Shown here: piece after piece, positions 40,762 to 49,752 of the stretch | Numbering within the stretch: position 1 is the stretch's first letter | Layout of the letters: each line of letters opens with the position of its first letter | Assembly (NCBI RefSeq): GCF_003885045.1 | Contig: NZ_RHJS01000002.1 | Location: forward strand, 2,108,001 to 2,172,000 | Source of the DNA: Schaedlerella arabinosiphila | GTDB taxonomy: Bacteria > Bacillota > Clostridia > Lachnospirales > Lachnospiraceae | Direction: 5' to 3' | Length of the DNA: 64,000 nt | Position numbers and translations under genes: made by a program | The notes under the pieces: model-generated | What the model was told of the DNA's origin: nothing | Seen by the model: the letters and a program-made list of their open reading frames with translations, nothing else | Database searches by the model: none

Positions 40762-42642
40762 TCATTCCGCTGCATTGCAGCATTTCCCATACGCTTTCAG
40801 GATTCGTTTGACAGCCGATCCCTTTTCCAGCCCGGTCTCCTTCCGGAGCACGTCCACGCTGCCGTGCTCCACATAGGTGTCCTTGATTCCGATACAGCAC
40901 ACCTGCATGGACAGTCCCTTTCTCAAAACATAATCCCGCACCTGGGAGCCAAATCCGCCTGTCAGCACATTCTCTTCGATGGTGGCAAGCAGACGGTGTC
41001 CTTTGGAAAGCTCCCGCAGCAGTTCTTTGTCCAGAGGCTTTACAAACCGCGCGTTTACCAGGGTGCAGCCAAGCCCCGCCTTTTTCAGTTCCATGCGGAC
41101 CTCCTCTGCCAGGGAAGACATATGGCCCACAAACAGCACCGCGATGTCCTCCTCCCGGTATAAAACCTCGCTCTTTCCGTATACCACGGGGGCGCGGAAC
41201 TCCTGGAGTCCCTCGTAGGCCCCTCCTCTGGGATAGCGGACGGCAACGGGGCCTGCAAAGTCCACCGCGAACCGGATCATGTCCGCCATCTCCCAGCGGT
41301 TTTTGGGGGACATGACCGTCATATTCGGGATGCTGCTCAGATAGGACAAATCAAAGATCCCCTGGTGTGTCTCTCCGTCGCAGCCCACCAGCCCCGCCCG
41401 GTCAATGGCCAGGGTCACCGGAAGGTTCTGCAGGCATACGTCGTGGATGACCTGGTCGTAGGCCCTCTGGAGGAAGGAGGAATACAGCGCCACCACCGGC
41501 TTCATTCCGCCCGCCGCCAGTCCCGCGGCAAATGTCACGGCATGTTCCTCGGCGATCCCCACGTCAAAAAAGCGCTGGGGAAAATACTTTGCGAACCGGT
41601 TCAGCCCAGTCCCGTCGGCCATGGCCGCGGTAATCGCCACAACCGTTTCATCCTTTTTTCCGATGTCACAGATCACCTTGGAAAATACGTCCGTGTAGGA
41701 GTCCGTCCCGGACGCCTTTTTCGGCCTGCCCGTGGCGACCTCAAAGGGCCCGGTCCCATGGAACCCGGAAGGATTGCACTCCGCCGGCCCGTACCCCTTG
41801 CCCTTCTTCGTGATCACATGAACCAGCACCGCATGATCCACCCGCTTTGCCTCCCGAAAGGTCTTATACAGGGACTTGATATCATGCCCGTCCACCGGTC
41901 CTAAATAGGTGATCCCCATATTTTCAAACAGCATCCCCGGTACAAGGAGCTGCTTGATCCCGCTCTTGGTCTTCCGGATCTTGTATACGATCTGCTCGCC
42001 CTTCACAGGGATCTTTTTCAGTGTGTCCTCCACGCCCTTTTTCAGGCCCATATAGGCTTCCGCCGTCCGAAGCCCGTTCAGATAATTGGACATGCCCCCT
42101 ACGTTTTCCGAGATGGACATGTTGTTGTCATTGAGCACAATGATAAAATTGCTCTTGAGCCGCGCCGCGTTGTTCAAAGCCTCGTAGGCCATGCCGCCGG
42201 TCATGGAGCCGTCCCCGATGACCGCCGCCACATGATAGTCCTCCCCCCGGATATCCCGGGCCGCCGCGTAGCCCAGCCCTGCGGAAATGGAGGTGGAGCT
42301 GTGGCCCGTGTCAAAGGCGTCGCAGTCGCTCTCCTTCCGCTTCGGAAACCCGCTCATCCCGCCGTAGGACCGTAAATTTTCGAACCCGCTTTTACGCCCG
42401 GTAAGCAGCTTATGGGTATAAGACTGATGCCCTACGTCCCAGATCAGCTTGTCCTCGGGCAGGTGAAACGCCAGATGCAGCGCTATGGTCAGCTCCACGA
42501 CTCCAAGGTTGGAGGCCAAGTGCCCGCCGGTCATACTGATCTTCTCCACCAGAAAATCCCGGATCTCCTGGGCCAGCGGCTCCAGTTCTTCCGGCGCCAG
42601 ATTCTGTATATCGTTTTCGCCCTGAATCTTATCCAAAATCAT
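40762..42642 (-). CDS. dxs: 1-Deoxy-D-xylulose-5-phosphate synthase
   Basis: First enzyme of the MEP isoprenoid route; joins pyruvate and glyceraldehyde 3-phosphate using thiamine diphosphate. The 626-residue product has the ThDP motif GDGSMTGGMAYEALNNA (143-159), DVGHQSYTHKLLTGR and the transketolase-type C-terminal half with GIAEEHAVTFAAGLA and YPRGG. AAAGGGGAA precedes the ATG at 42642. It is followed by tlyA and lies downstream of ispA, the next prenyl-chain step, so precursor supply and chain elongation are encoded together. Confidence 0.97.
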   Translation of the reverse strand: MILDKIQGENDIQNLAPEELEPLAQEIRDFLVEKISMTGGHLASNLGVVELTIALHLAFHLPEDKLIWDVGHQSYTHKLLTGRKSGFENLRSYGGMSGFPKRKESDCDAFDTGHSSTSISAGLGYAAARDIRGEDYHVAAVIGDGSMTGGMAYEALNNAARLKSNFIIVLNDNNMSISENVGGMSNYLNGLRTAEAYMGLKKGVEDTLKKIPVKGEQIVYKIRKTKSGIKQLLVPGMLFENMGITYLGPVDGHDIKSLYKTFREAKRVDHAVLVHVITKKGKGYGPAECNPSGFHGTGPFEVATGRPKKASGTDSYTDVFSKVICDIGKKDETVVAITAAMADGTGLNRFAKYFPQRFFDVGIAEEHAVTFAAGLAAGGMKPVVALYSSFLQRAYDQVIHDVCLQNLPVTLAIDRAGLVGCDGETHQGIFDLSYLSSIPNMTVMSPKNRWEMADMIRFAVDFAGPVAVRYPRGGAYEGLQEFRAPVVYGKSEVLYREEDIAVLFVGHMSSLAEEVRMELKKAGLGCTLVNARFVKPLDKELLRELSKGHRLLATIEENVLTGGFGSQVRDYVLRKGLSMQVCCIGIKDTYVEHGSVDVLRKETGLEKGSAVKRILKAYGKCCNAAE

Positions 42643-42736
42643 ACTGATTTCCCCTTTGTAATCCGTTTGCCCAGCAAACCGGCCGCCTGCTGCCGCCTGT
42701 CCGCGAAGCAAATAGATACCTGCACTATATTCCTGT

Positions 42737-43660
42737 TTATTTCTTTCGATGGATCAGGGATTCCAGCAGCATTTCCAGAAACGTATCCTGCGGCTTTAGA
42801 GCCCTCAGCTCCCGGATTGCCTCCCGGGAGAGCCGCTCAGTCTCTTCTTTTGCGCGTTCCAACCCTTTCCACGTCACATACGTGGTCTTCTGATTCTTTT
42901 CGTCGCTGTGGGTGGGCTTGCCCAGCACCTCCTGAGTGCTCTCCACATCCAGAATATCGTCCTGGATCTGGAAGGCCATGCCGATCTTTGCGGCAATGGA
43001 CTCCAGCCCATCCACCTGCTTTTCATCCGCCCCCGCAAGCACCGCCCCCACCATCAGGGACGCCTCAATGAGGGCGCCTGTTTTCAGGCGGTAGATAAAG
43101 TCCAGGGTTTCCCCGGAGATCTCCATCCCGGTGGACTGCACGTCTACCACCTGGCCTCCCACCATCCCGAAGATTCCGGATTTTCCTGCCAGGATTCCCA
43201 GCGCCTTCCCTACCCCCGCCGGATCGGCCCCTTCCGTCTCAAAGGCCCTGCAGGCCGTCTCAAAGGCATAATTCAGCAGGGCGTCTCCTGCCAGGATTCC
43301 CATGTCCTCCCCGTATACGATATGTGTTGTCTTACGGTTCCTGCGGTACTCATCGTCATCCATAGCCGGCAGGTCGTCGTGGACCAGGGAATAGGTGTGG
43401 ATCATCTCAATGGCCGCCATGAAGGGCTCCACCACCTTCCCCCTTCCGCCGCACAGCCGGTAAGCCTCCTGCATCAGCATGGGGCGCAGCCTTTTGCCGC
43501 CTGCCATCAGGCTGTACTCCATGGCTTCCATGATCACCTTCTGAGGACCCTCCGCCTTCGGAAGAAATGCCCTAAGAAGCGTTTCGATCTGCCGGGTCCG
43601 CTCCCCAAGCCCCTCCTGAAACAGGGCTTCGTCTTTTTCCATATTCTTATCCCAATTCAT
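42737..43660 (-). CDS. ispA: Farnesyl/geranyl diphosphate synthase
   Basis: A 307-residue polyprenyl synthetase that condenses IPP and DMAPP into short prenyl diphosphates. The first Asp-rich motif is DDLPAMDDDEYRR and the second is QIQDDILDVE; GGKRLRP and a Lys-Thr-x-x KTGALIEAS segment fit the family. The ATG at 43660 overlaps the xseB end by 14 bases and has GGAG at good spacing; longer frames upstream lie inside xseB. The order xseA-xseB-ispA-dxs is conserved in Firmicutes. Confidence 0.95.
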   Translation of the reverse strand: MNWDKNMEKDEALFQEGLGERTRQIETLLRAFLPKAEGPQKVIMEAMEYSLMAGGKRLRPMLMQEAYRLCGGRGKVVEPFMAAIEMIHTYSLVHDDLPAMDDDEYRRNRKTTHIVYGEDMGILAGDALLNYAFETACRAFETEGADPAGVGKALGILAGKSGIFGMVGGQVVDVQSTGMEISGETLDFIYRLKTGALIEASLMVGAVLAGADEKQVDGLESIAAKIGMAFQIQDDILDVESTQEVLGKPTHSDEKNQKTTYVTWKGLERAKEETERLSREAIRELRALKPQDTFLEMLLESLIHRKK

Positions 43661-43904
43661 TGTCTTCTCCATCCTGAAATTGATGTGTATCCCCGTTCTC
43701 ATCCAGTATGAGCACCTTCTTCTCCACCCTGTCAATGGCGCTGTTGCACCGGTTTAAAAGGGTCATGCCTTCCTGATAGAGCCGGAAGGATTCCTCCAGG
43801 TTGACATCCTCCCCCTCCAGTTTTCCGATCACTTCCTCCAGATGGCCGAACAGGGTTTCCAACGGAACCTGTCCCTTTTCCAACTCCTTCTTTTCTTCTT
43901 CCAT
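43647..43904 (-). CDS. xseB: Exodeoxyribonuclease VII small subunit
   Basis: An 85-residue protein that joins several copies to each XseA. LETLFGHLEEVIGKLEGEDVNLEESFRLY-like helices (residues 15-60) and the EGMTLLNRCNSAIDRVEKKV segment are typical. Length is normal. The gene starts at the ATG at 43904, 24 bp after xseA, and overlaps ispA. Confidence 0.94.
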   Translation of the reverse strand: MEEEKKELEKGQVPLETLFGHLEEVIGKLEGEDVNLEESFRLYQEGMTLLNRCNSAIDRVEKKVLILDENGDTHQFQDGEDNELG

Positions 43905-43928
43905 GGTACCGACACACCTCCCCTGGCT

Positions 43929-45155
43929 TTATATTTCCGCGGACCCTGACAGGTCTTCCCGGGCTTTTGCAGCCTCCACCCGCGCCTCCACGGTGCCGTC
44001 GGATACATAGATCCGAAGCCGGTCCCCTGTCTGCGCCTGAGAAACGGATCTGAACGTCCGGCCTGCCTGGTCCTCCACATACGCATATCCCTGGTTTAAT
44101 TTTTTCAGCGGCGACAGCCCGTTCATCTTTTCGATGTAGATCGCAAGCTTGTGCCTGCTTTTATCCAGCCGCCTTTCCATCTGCCCCCGAAGCCTGGTCT
44201 CCAGATCGGCCGCATACTGCCGCCGGTCGTTCAGCTTCTGCCGGGGATGGGCCGCTTTCAGCCGCATCGCCAGCCGTTCCAGGCTGTACCTCTTTTCCCG
44301 GACCTTCTGGAGCAGCTGACGCTTCAGGCGCAGCTCATACTCCTTCTGCCTGGTCTCAAAGGCCGCGTACTCATATACCGCAAGCTCCGCCGCCGCGGAA
44401 GGGGTGGGCGCCCTCAAATCCGCCACAAAGTCCGAGATGAGGGTATCCGTCTCATGCCCTACCGCCGAGATGACGGGCACCCGGCACTCAAAGATCGCAC
44501 GGGCCACCGCTTCCTCGTTGAAGGCCCACAGATCCTCCATGGAACCGCCGCCCCTGCCCGCAATGATTACGTCCACCTGCTGCTCTTCCAGCATCCGGAT
44601 TCCCCTGACGATGCTTGCGGCCGCACCCTCCCCCTGGACCAGGGCCGGGTACAGAATCAACTGCACATAGGGGTTGCGCCGCCCGGCAATGTTCATAATA
44701 TCCCGCACCGCCGCACCTGTAGGCGCCGTCACGATGCCCACCCGGCGTACATAGGCGGGAATGGGCCTTTTATATTCCGGGGCAAACATCCCCATCTCTT
44801 CCAGTTCCCGCTTAAGCGCTTCAAACCGCTCGTAGAGAAGCCCCGCGCCGTCCAGCAGGATTTCTTTCGCGTAAAGCTGGTATTTTCCGTCCCGCTCGTA
44901 TACGCTGACGGACCCCAGCACGATCACGGTCTGGCCGCTCTGCATGCGGAAAGAAAGCCCCGACCTGGAGCCTGCGAACATGACGCAGGCGATGGTCCCG
45001 GACTCGTCCTTTAAAGAAAAATAAATGTGTCCCGAGGTGTGGTACTTGCAGTTCGAAACCTCCCCCCGGACGTAAATACGGTTCAGCATAAAGTCCTGGG
45101 TAAACATGTTTTTGATGTAGGCATTGACCTGCCTGACCGTATAGACACTGCGCAT
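43929..45155 (-). CDS. xseA: Exodeoxyribonuclease VII large subunit
   Basis: A 408-residue nuclease that degrades single-stranded DNA from either end. The N-terminal OB fold (residues 1-100) has FTQDFMLNRIYVRGEVSN and HIYFSLKDESGTIACVMF; the core (120-320) has GIVTAPTGAAVRDI, ARGGGSMEDLWAFNEEAVARAI and SAVGHETDTLISDFVADLRAPTPSAAAEL. The C-terminal coiled coil ends with LNQGYAYVED. The start lies three bases after the nusB stop. Confidence 0.97.
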   Translation of the reverse strand: MRSVYTVRQVNAYIKNMFTQDFMLNRIYVRGEVSNCKYHTSGHIYFSLKDESGTIACVMFAGSRSGLSFRMQSGQTVIVLGSVSVYERDGKYQLYAKEILLDGAGLLYERFEALKRELEEMGMFAPEYKRPIPAYVRRVGIVTAPTGAAVRDIMNIAGRRNPYVQLILYPALVQGEGAAASIVRGIRMLEEQQVDVIIAGRGGGSMEDLWAFNEEAVARAIFECRVPVISAVGHETDTLISDFVADLRAPTPSAAAELAVYEYAAFETRQKEYELRLKRQLLQKVREKRYSLERLAMRLKAAHPRQKLNDRRQYAADLETRLRGQMERRLDKSRHKLAIYIEKMNGLSPLKKLNQGYAYVEDQAGRTFRSVSQAQTGDRLRIYVSDGTVEARVEAAKAREDLSGSAEI

Positions 45156-45158
45156 CTC

Positions 45159-45584
45159 TCACGCCTCCTGTTTTGGTCCGTCCGCTCCGGCCGCCAGCCG
45201 TCCCAGCACCCCGTTGACAAAAGCCGGGCTCTCTCCCCCGCTGAAGCGCTTTGCCAGCTCCACGGCTTCATTGATGGCTACCCCGGTGGGGATGTCCTCG
45301 TCCCACTTCATCTCGTACACGGCAAGACGCAGGATCGCAAGATCCACCTTGTTCATCCGCTTCGTCTTCCAGTCTGTGCTCTTTTCATTGATCAGCGCGT
45401 CGATCTCGGGCACATGGGGCAGGATCTTTTCATACTTGGTCCTGATATATGCCTGATCCTGTTCGGACGCCTGCTCCAGGCTCTCAAAATAGAGCCCCGG
45501 GTGCTCCGCCATCTCCTCCGGCTGATAAAATTCAATCTGAAACAGCAGCTTAAACACATGCTCGCGAAGTTCTGTCCTTACCAT
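45159..45584 (-). CDS. nusB: Transcription antitermination factor NusB
   Basis: A 141-residue RNA-binding protein that works with S10 in rRNA antitermination. The all-helical fold shows REHVFKLLFQIEF at the start and LAVYEMKWDEDIPTGVAINEAVELAKRFSGGESPAFVNGVLG at the end, with several invariant residues of the family (broken here by position only). AAAGGAG precedes the ATG at 45584. It is upstream of xseA and 90 bp after the Asp23 gene. Confidence 0.95.
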   Translation of the reverse strand: MVRTELREHVFKLLFQIEFYQPEEMAEHPGLYFESLEQASEQDQAYIRTKYEKILPHVPEIDALINEKSTDWKTKRMNKVDLAILRLAVYEMKWDEDIPTGVAINEAVELAKRFSGGESPAFVNGVLGRLAAGADGPKQEA

Positions 45585-45674
45585 AAAAAAGCTCCTTTCT
45601 GCATGTATGTGAAAAAGGATGTCTGATGACATCCTTTAGTATACATCGCCCTCTCCCGGCTCTGCAACGAAAGC

Positions 45675-46052
45675 CTAATCATCCATCTCCACACCGGCAA
45701 CACGGATATTGATATCGGCGACTTCAAGCCCGGTCATATTCTCAATCGCACTCTTTACTTTTTCCTGTACCTTAGCCGTCACGTCCACGATACTGTAGTT
45801 ATACTTCAGATTCAGGGCAAGCGATACGGTGACGACCCCTTCCAGCACGTCCACCTTCACCCCTCTGGACAGCTTCTTCATGCCCAGCTTGCTGATCAGC
45901 TCGTTGGTGATATTCCCCGCCATGGAGGACACGCCCTCCACCTCTGTCGCGGCAAGCCCGGCAATGATGGCCACCACCTCGTCGGCAATCTTCACATCCC
46001 CGAGACCTGCGTCATTCTGTATGTCATACGTGATTTTTTCGTCCTTTGCCAT
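45675..46052 (-). CDS. Asp23/Gls24 family envelope stress protein
   Basis: A 125-residue protein of the family that includes staphylococcal Asp23, a membrane-associated stress protein, and B. subtilis YqhY, which sits at this same chromosomal place. IADEVVAIIAGLAATEVEGV, SRGVKVDVLEGVVTVSLALNL and IRVAGVEMDD mark the domain. AGGAGG precedes the ATG at 46052. It appears to start the transcript that continues through nusB to recN and trkH. In B. subtilis the homologue affects acetyl-CoA carboxylase, whose genes (accBC) neighbour it there but not here. Confidence 0.92.
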   Translation of the reverse strand: MAKDEKITYDIQNDAGLGDVKIADEVVAIIAGLAATEVEGVSSMAGNITNELISKLGMKKLSRGVKVDVLEGVVTVSLALNLKYNYSIVDVTAKVQEKVKSAIENMTGLEVADINIRVAGVEMDD

Positions 46053-46088
46053 TTTTTTAACCTCCTGTCTGGTCTGCAGCCTGTTTTT

Positions 46089-46117
46089 ATTATATCAAAT
46101 ATCCTTCCGTTTGCAAA
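46089..46117 (-). promoter_or_regulatory. Promoter of the asp23-nusB-recN operon
   Basis: On minus, TTTGCA (46117-46112), 17-bp spacer, TATAAT (46094-46089), about 37 bases before the Asp23-family ATG. No other strong promoter was seen between here and trkH. Confidence 0.75.
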
Positions 46118-46188
46118 CAAAAACTGTCATATCCTGAAAAAAGAGTGAACCGTAACCGCTGTCCCGTTACTGTTTCCCCCACAGGACT

Positions 46189-47781
46189 TTACGACCTTCC
46201 AAATTCCGACAGCCGCAGCCCGTCGTTTCGCTCCAGCGTCATGCGGATGCTCCATTCATGGATAAACAGAAGCAGCGGGCGGTCTTTCAGGTCCTTGATC
46301 TTCTTCATATCCGAAGTCCCGCTCAGCCGGTCCATATCGATCTCTTCATTCTCAATCCAGCGGATATGCTCATAAGGCAGGTTTTCCAGAAGGATCTCCA
46401 CGTTGTATTCATTCTCCAGGCGGTACTTGAGCACGTCAAACTGAAGGACACCCACCACGCCTACGATGATCTCCTCCATCCCGGTGTTGTACTCCTGGAA
46501 AATCTGGATGGCGCCCTCCTGGGCGATCTGGTTGATCCCCTTGACGAACTGCTTCCGCTTCATGGTATCCATCTGGCGCACCCGTGCAAAATGCTCCGGC
46601 GCAAAGGTGGGGATCCCTTCGTAGACATACCGGTCCTTGGCGTTGGTCAGTGTATCGCCGATGGAGAAGATGCCCGGGTCGAAGATCCCGATGATGTCTC
46701 CCCCGTAAGCGCTGTCGATCATCTTCCGCTCGCTGGCCATCATCTGCTGGGGCTGGGAAAGGCGCACTTCCTTCCCCCCCTGTACATGGTAGACGGACAT
46801 CCCCGCCGTAAACGCCCCCGAGCAGATGCGCATGAACGCGATCCGGTCCCGGTGCGCTTTGTTCATATTTGCCTGGATCTTGAACACAAAGGCGGAAAAA
46901 TCCGGCTCTGTCATGGGGTCGATCTCCCCTTTGTCGGACATCCTGGGCAGAGGGGACGTGGTCATATCCAGGAAATGCCGCAGAAAGGTCTCCACTCCGA
47001 AATTGGTCAAAGCGGAGCCGAAAAATACGGGTGAAAGCTCCCCCTTGGATACCAGCTCCTGGTCAAACTCGGCCGCCGCCCCGTCCAGCAGCTCAATCTC
47101 CTCGTCCAGCTTTGTCCTGGCCTCTTCCCCCAGAATCCCGTCCAGCTCCCCGGTATCGATGGAAAGCTTCTGCACTTCCCCCATCCGGGTTCCCTTCTGG
47201 GTATCCGAGAACAGCTCCACCTCCCGGCTGTTCCGGTCGTAGACTCCTTGAAACGCCTTCCCGGAACCAATGGGCCAGTTCACCGGGCAGGTAGCGATGC
47301 CCAATTCCTTTTCGATATCGTCCAGCAGTTCAAAGGTATCCATGGCATCCCGGTCCATCTTGTTGATAAATGTAAAGATCGGAATATGGCGCATGACGCA
47401 CACCTTGAACAGCTTCCTGGTCTGCGCCTCCACGCCCTTGGATCCGTCAATGACCATGACGGCGGAATCCGCGGCCATCAGGGTTCGGTAGGTATCCTCC
47501 GAGAAATCCTGGTGCCCCGGGGTATCCAGGATATTGATGCAGAACCCGCCGTACTCAAACTGCAGCACCGAGGAGGTCACCGAGATCCCCCTCTCCTTCT
47601 CAATCTCCATCCAGTCCGATACGGCGTGCCTTGCGGTGGCCTTCCCCTTTACGGAGCCTGCCTGGTTGATGGCTCCCCCGTAGAGCAGAAACTTCTCCGT
47701 CAGCGTGGTCTTCCCCGCGTCCGGATGGGATATGATGGCAAATGTTCTTCGTCTCTCTATTTCCTTCGTAATCTCAGACAT
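46189..47781 (-). CDS. prfC: Peptide chain release factor 3
   Basis: A 530-residue GTPase that frees RF1/RF2 from the ribosome. The G motifs are HPDAGKTT (19-26), DTPGH, NKMDRD; the switch region has ERGISVTSSV. The C-terminal third includes the RF3-specific GVVGVLQFDVLKYRLENEYNVE. Length fits RF3, and not EF-G. AGGAGT is the ribosome site of the ATG at 47781. It lies between spoIIIAH and the Asp23 gene, where B. subtilis has accB-accC. A two-hairpin leader precedes it. Confidence 0.96.
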   Translation of the reverse strand: MSEITKEIERRRTFAIISHPDAGKTTLTEKFLLYGGAINQAGSVKGKATARHAVSDWMEIEKERGISVTSSVLQFEYGGFCINILDTPGHQDFSEDTYRTLMAADSAVMVIDGSKGVEAQTRKLFKVCVMRHIPIFTFINKMDRDAMDTFELLDDIEKELGIATCPVNWPIGSGKAFQGVYDRNSREVELFSDTQKGTRMGEVQKLSIDTGELDGILGEEARTKLDEEIELLDGAAAEFDQELVSKGELSPVFFGSALTNFGVETFLRHFLDMTTSPLPRMSDKGEIDPMTEPDFSAFVFKIQANMNKAHRDRIAFMRICSGAFTAGMSVYHVQGGKEVRLSQPQQMMASERKMIDSAYGGDIIGIFDPGIFSIGDTLTNAKDRYVYEGIPTFAPEHFARVRQMDTMKRKQFVKGINQIAQEGAIQIFQEYNTGMEEIIVGVVGVLQFDVLKYRLENEYNVEILLENLPYEHIRWIENEEIDMDRLSGTSDMKKIKDLKDRPLLLFIHEWSIRMTLERNDGLRLSEFGRS

Positions 47782-47809
47782 ATTGACAACTCCTAAATAA
47801 AAAATATCA

Positions 47810-47871
47810 GGACTCCTGAAAAATCAGGAGTCCGCCCGGCGCCATACGGGCCTGATACCCGGCGCCGGGCG
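47810..47871 (-). promoter_or_regulatory. Two stacked hairpins in the prfC leader
   Basis: On minus, an 11-bp perfect stem CGCCCGGCGCC/GGCGCCGGGCG (47871-47861, 47843-47833) is followed at once by GGACTCCTGA/TCAGGAGTCC (47833-47824, 47819-47810) and then TGATATTTTTT. The second hairpin has the form of a terminator, only about 15 bases before the AGGAGT ribosome site. Its first arm contains ACTCCT, complementary to that site. It may be an attenuator or simply the end of the upstream spoIIIA-side message. Confidence 0.65.
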
Positions 47872-47934
47872 AAACAGTACTCTAAGTTTACCACAAGAAC
47901 AGTTTGCCTGCAACGCCTGTTTTTTATGAAAATG

Positions 47935-48018
47935 AAAAAAGAAATCCCGGCGGCCTGCCCCTGACAGGTCCCCGGGATTTCCAAACGTATAGAAAACGCT
48001 AAGGGATACAGCGTTTTT
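47935..48018 (-). terminator. Terminator of the spoIIIA operon
   Basis: Downstream of the spoIIIAH stop on minus: first a small hairpin AAAACGCT/AGCGTTTT (48018-47994), then GAAATCCCGG...CCGGGATTTC (47982-47941) ending in TTTTTT. The second is the stronger terminator. Confidence 0.85.
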
Positions 48019-48024
48019 GGGATT

Positions 48025-48636
48025 TCAATCGTGGATGGGGGTGATCACAATATTTTCCGGCGCGATCTCGGTTTTTCTCGTTACGATGTCTTCGATCTGG
48101 GCACGGTTGGCGTCTGTGAGCTCCGCCGCATCCACCACCACGTCCACCGAATCGTTGGTCAGGCTGACCACCGCTTCGGAAAAGCCTTTGGATGCCATCA
48201 GTGTTTCAATCGCCATTTCCTGCTCCGCAAACTGGGTCATCTGGACCATCTGGGCCACCGCCCCCTGCTTTTCTTCTTCGCTGATGTTGGTGTTGTCGAT
48301 GATGGCCTGCAGCGTTTCTTTATTCTGCGCGCGCACCTGCTCCCGGGAGACTTTTGCCTCCGCCACCGTGGTGTTGGCTGCGCTGTTGGTCAGCACCGCT
48401 TCCCCGGGCGTGCCTTCCACCTCGGAATCCGTGCTGGCGATCTCCATATTGCCTGTTTCGATGTCCTCCTCGGAGATGTCCAGCAGTTCCTGGTTGACCA
48501 GCTCCGCATTGGCCTCTGCAGCCCCCTTGTCGGTGTCTGAAAACAGTTTTCCCGAGTAGTTCAGATACCCCGCGATTGCGATCATGACCGCCAGTGTTGT
48601 AATAATGATCTGGTTTTTCTTAAATAAATGCTTCAC
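48025..48636 (-). CDS. spoIIIAH: Stage III sporulation protein AH
   Basis: A 203-residue mother-cell membrane protein whose outer domain binds forespore SpoIIQ to build the feeding channel. One membrane helix (about 9-27) is followed by a low-complexity acidic linker (35-95) and a ring-forming YscJ/FliF-like domain (100-200; QNKETLQAIIDNTNISEEEK, NDSVDVVVDAAELTDANRAQIEDIV). The start is GTG at 48636 with GGAGG eight bases upstream. Last gene of the spoIIIA cluster. Confidence 0.95.
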   Translation of the reverse strand: MKHLFKKNQIIITTLAVMIAIAGYLNYSGKLFSDTDKGAAEANAELVNQELLDISEEDIETGNMEIASTDSEVEGTPGEAVLTNSAANTTVAEAKVSREQVRAQNKETLQAIIDNTNISEEEKQGAVAQMVQMTQFAEQEMAIETLMASKGFSEAVVSLTNDSVDVVVDAAELTDANRAQIEDIVTRKTEIAPENIVITPIHD

Positions 48637-48651
48637 TTAAAATCCTCCTTT

Positions 48652-49302
48652 TTATGTATCTGTCCTTTTCATTATTTTTATTTTATGCGCCTCCACACCG
48701 AATAATGCCTGAATTGCTTCCGTGATATTCTGAACTACCACCGCATTTTCCCCTCCCTGTGCAATGACAAGCACGCCCTCGATCTCCGGCGTCATCTCCT
48801 TGCTGATATAAGGCGTCTGGGAACCGTCCGAGCCCTGGGTGTAGACGCTGCTCTTATCCGAAGCGGTGTTTTTGGTCTCCCTGGTCCCGCCGTTTTGGTC
48901 TTCCTCGGAAGACGCCTGGCTGCTGGACGACTGGTCTTTCTCCACGATCTTCTGCCCCGACGACTTCAAAGTGATCACCACCTCCGCCTGCCCCACGCCC
49001 TCCACGTATTCCAGCGCTTTCGAAAGGCGCCGCTCCAGATATTCCCCATAGGCTTCCAGGGAATCCCCGGAGTACCCCTGGTTTTGGGAAACGGCTTCCC
49101 CGGGAGCCTCCATAGTCTCCCCCTTTCCCGGCAGCAGCCCATGTTCCGTTCCAAAATCTGTCGTTTCCTTAGGGTCGGACACCGGCCAGACGATCACAAG
49201 CAGCAGAAGCCCGCACAAAAAGATCAGGAGCAGTTGGTTTTTGTTGGGAAATTTTTGATGGTTTTTCATCTGTTCCAGAAATTCATTCCACTTCTTCTCC
49301 AA
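48652..49302 (-). CDS. spoIIIAG: Stage III sporulation protein AG
   Basis: A 216-residue mother-cell membrane protein that forms a large ring in the sporulation channel. One membrane helix (about 22-42), a variable linker and a ring domain with LEAYGEYLERRLSKALEYVEGVGQAEVVITL, a Ser/Gln-rich insertion (about 120-155) and TPEIEGVLVIAQGGENAVVVQNITEAIQALFGVEAHKIKIMK are visible in order (quoted in parts). Start is probably TTG at 49302, supported by AGGAGG at good spacing and by overlap of 20 bases with spoIIIAF. Confidence 0.93.
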   Translation of the reverse strand: MEKKWNEFLEQMKNHQKFPNKNQLLLIFLCGLLLLVIVWPVSDPKETTDFGTEHGLLPGKGETMEAPGEAVSQNQGYSGDSLEAYGEYLERRLSKALEYVEGVGQAEVVITLKSSGQKIVEKDQSSSSQASSEEDQNGGTRETKNTASDKSSVYTQGSDGSQTPYISKEMTPEIEGVLVIAQGGENAVVVQNITEAIQALFGVEAHKIKIMKRTDT

Positions 49303-49723
49303 TTCTGACCTCCTCTATTTTGATTTCACCGCCCCCGATCCCGTCCGGATTCCCATCCCCCTCTTCCGTGGAGAAGCCGTTCTCCTCCTGTCCCTGCGGC
49401 TGCGGCAGGATGCCGCCGCTTTCGGTGAGGGCATATTCCTCCGGCAGAAAATCCAGCAGGTCCAGGTCCTGAAAATATGCCTCCTGCTCCTGAAGCTCCC
49501 GCTTGTACTGCTCCTGCTCATAGCCATGGTACAGCTCCTGAAAAATCTCCCCGGAACCGGTCAGGCTCAGAAAGGGCGTCAGCAAAAGCAGCATCAGGAT
49601 CAGCCCGGTAAAAAAACGGATATATTTCTGGTAGGACGTTCCCGGAAGGACCTCCAAGACCGCGGTGACGATCACCAGAAAAAATACGATATTCTGCATC
49701 CAGGTATAGATTGCCTCGATCAT
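49283..49723 (-). CDS. spoIIIAF: Stage III sporulation protein AF
   Basis: A 146-residue protein with two membrane helices (about 10-27 and 35-52) followed by a soluble domain (60-146) that is Glu/Gln-rich and ends in KIEEVRIGEEVE. WMQNIVFFLVIVTAVLEVLPGTSYQKYIRFFTGLILMLLLLTP-type ordering (seen across residues 8-50) is characteristic of SpoIIIAF. It is separated from spoIIIAE by 160 bp that hold two repeats, unusual in an otherwise overlapped operon. Confidence 0.92.
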   Translation of the reverse strand: MIEAIYTWMQNIVFFLVIVTAVLEVLPGTSYQKYIRFFTGLILMLLLLTPFLSLTGSGEIFQELYHGYEQEQYKRELQEQEAYFQDLDLLDFLPEEYALTESGGILPQPQGQEENGFSTEEGDGNPDGIGGGEIKIEEVRIGEEVE

Positions 49724-49752
49724 GCCCTGTTCCTCCTTTTACAAGGTAATGC

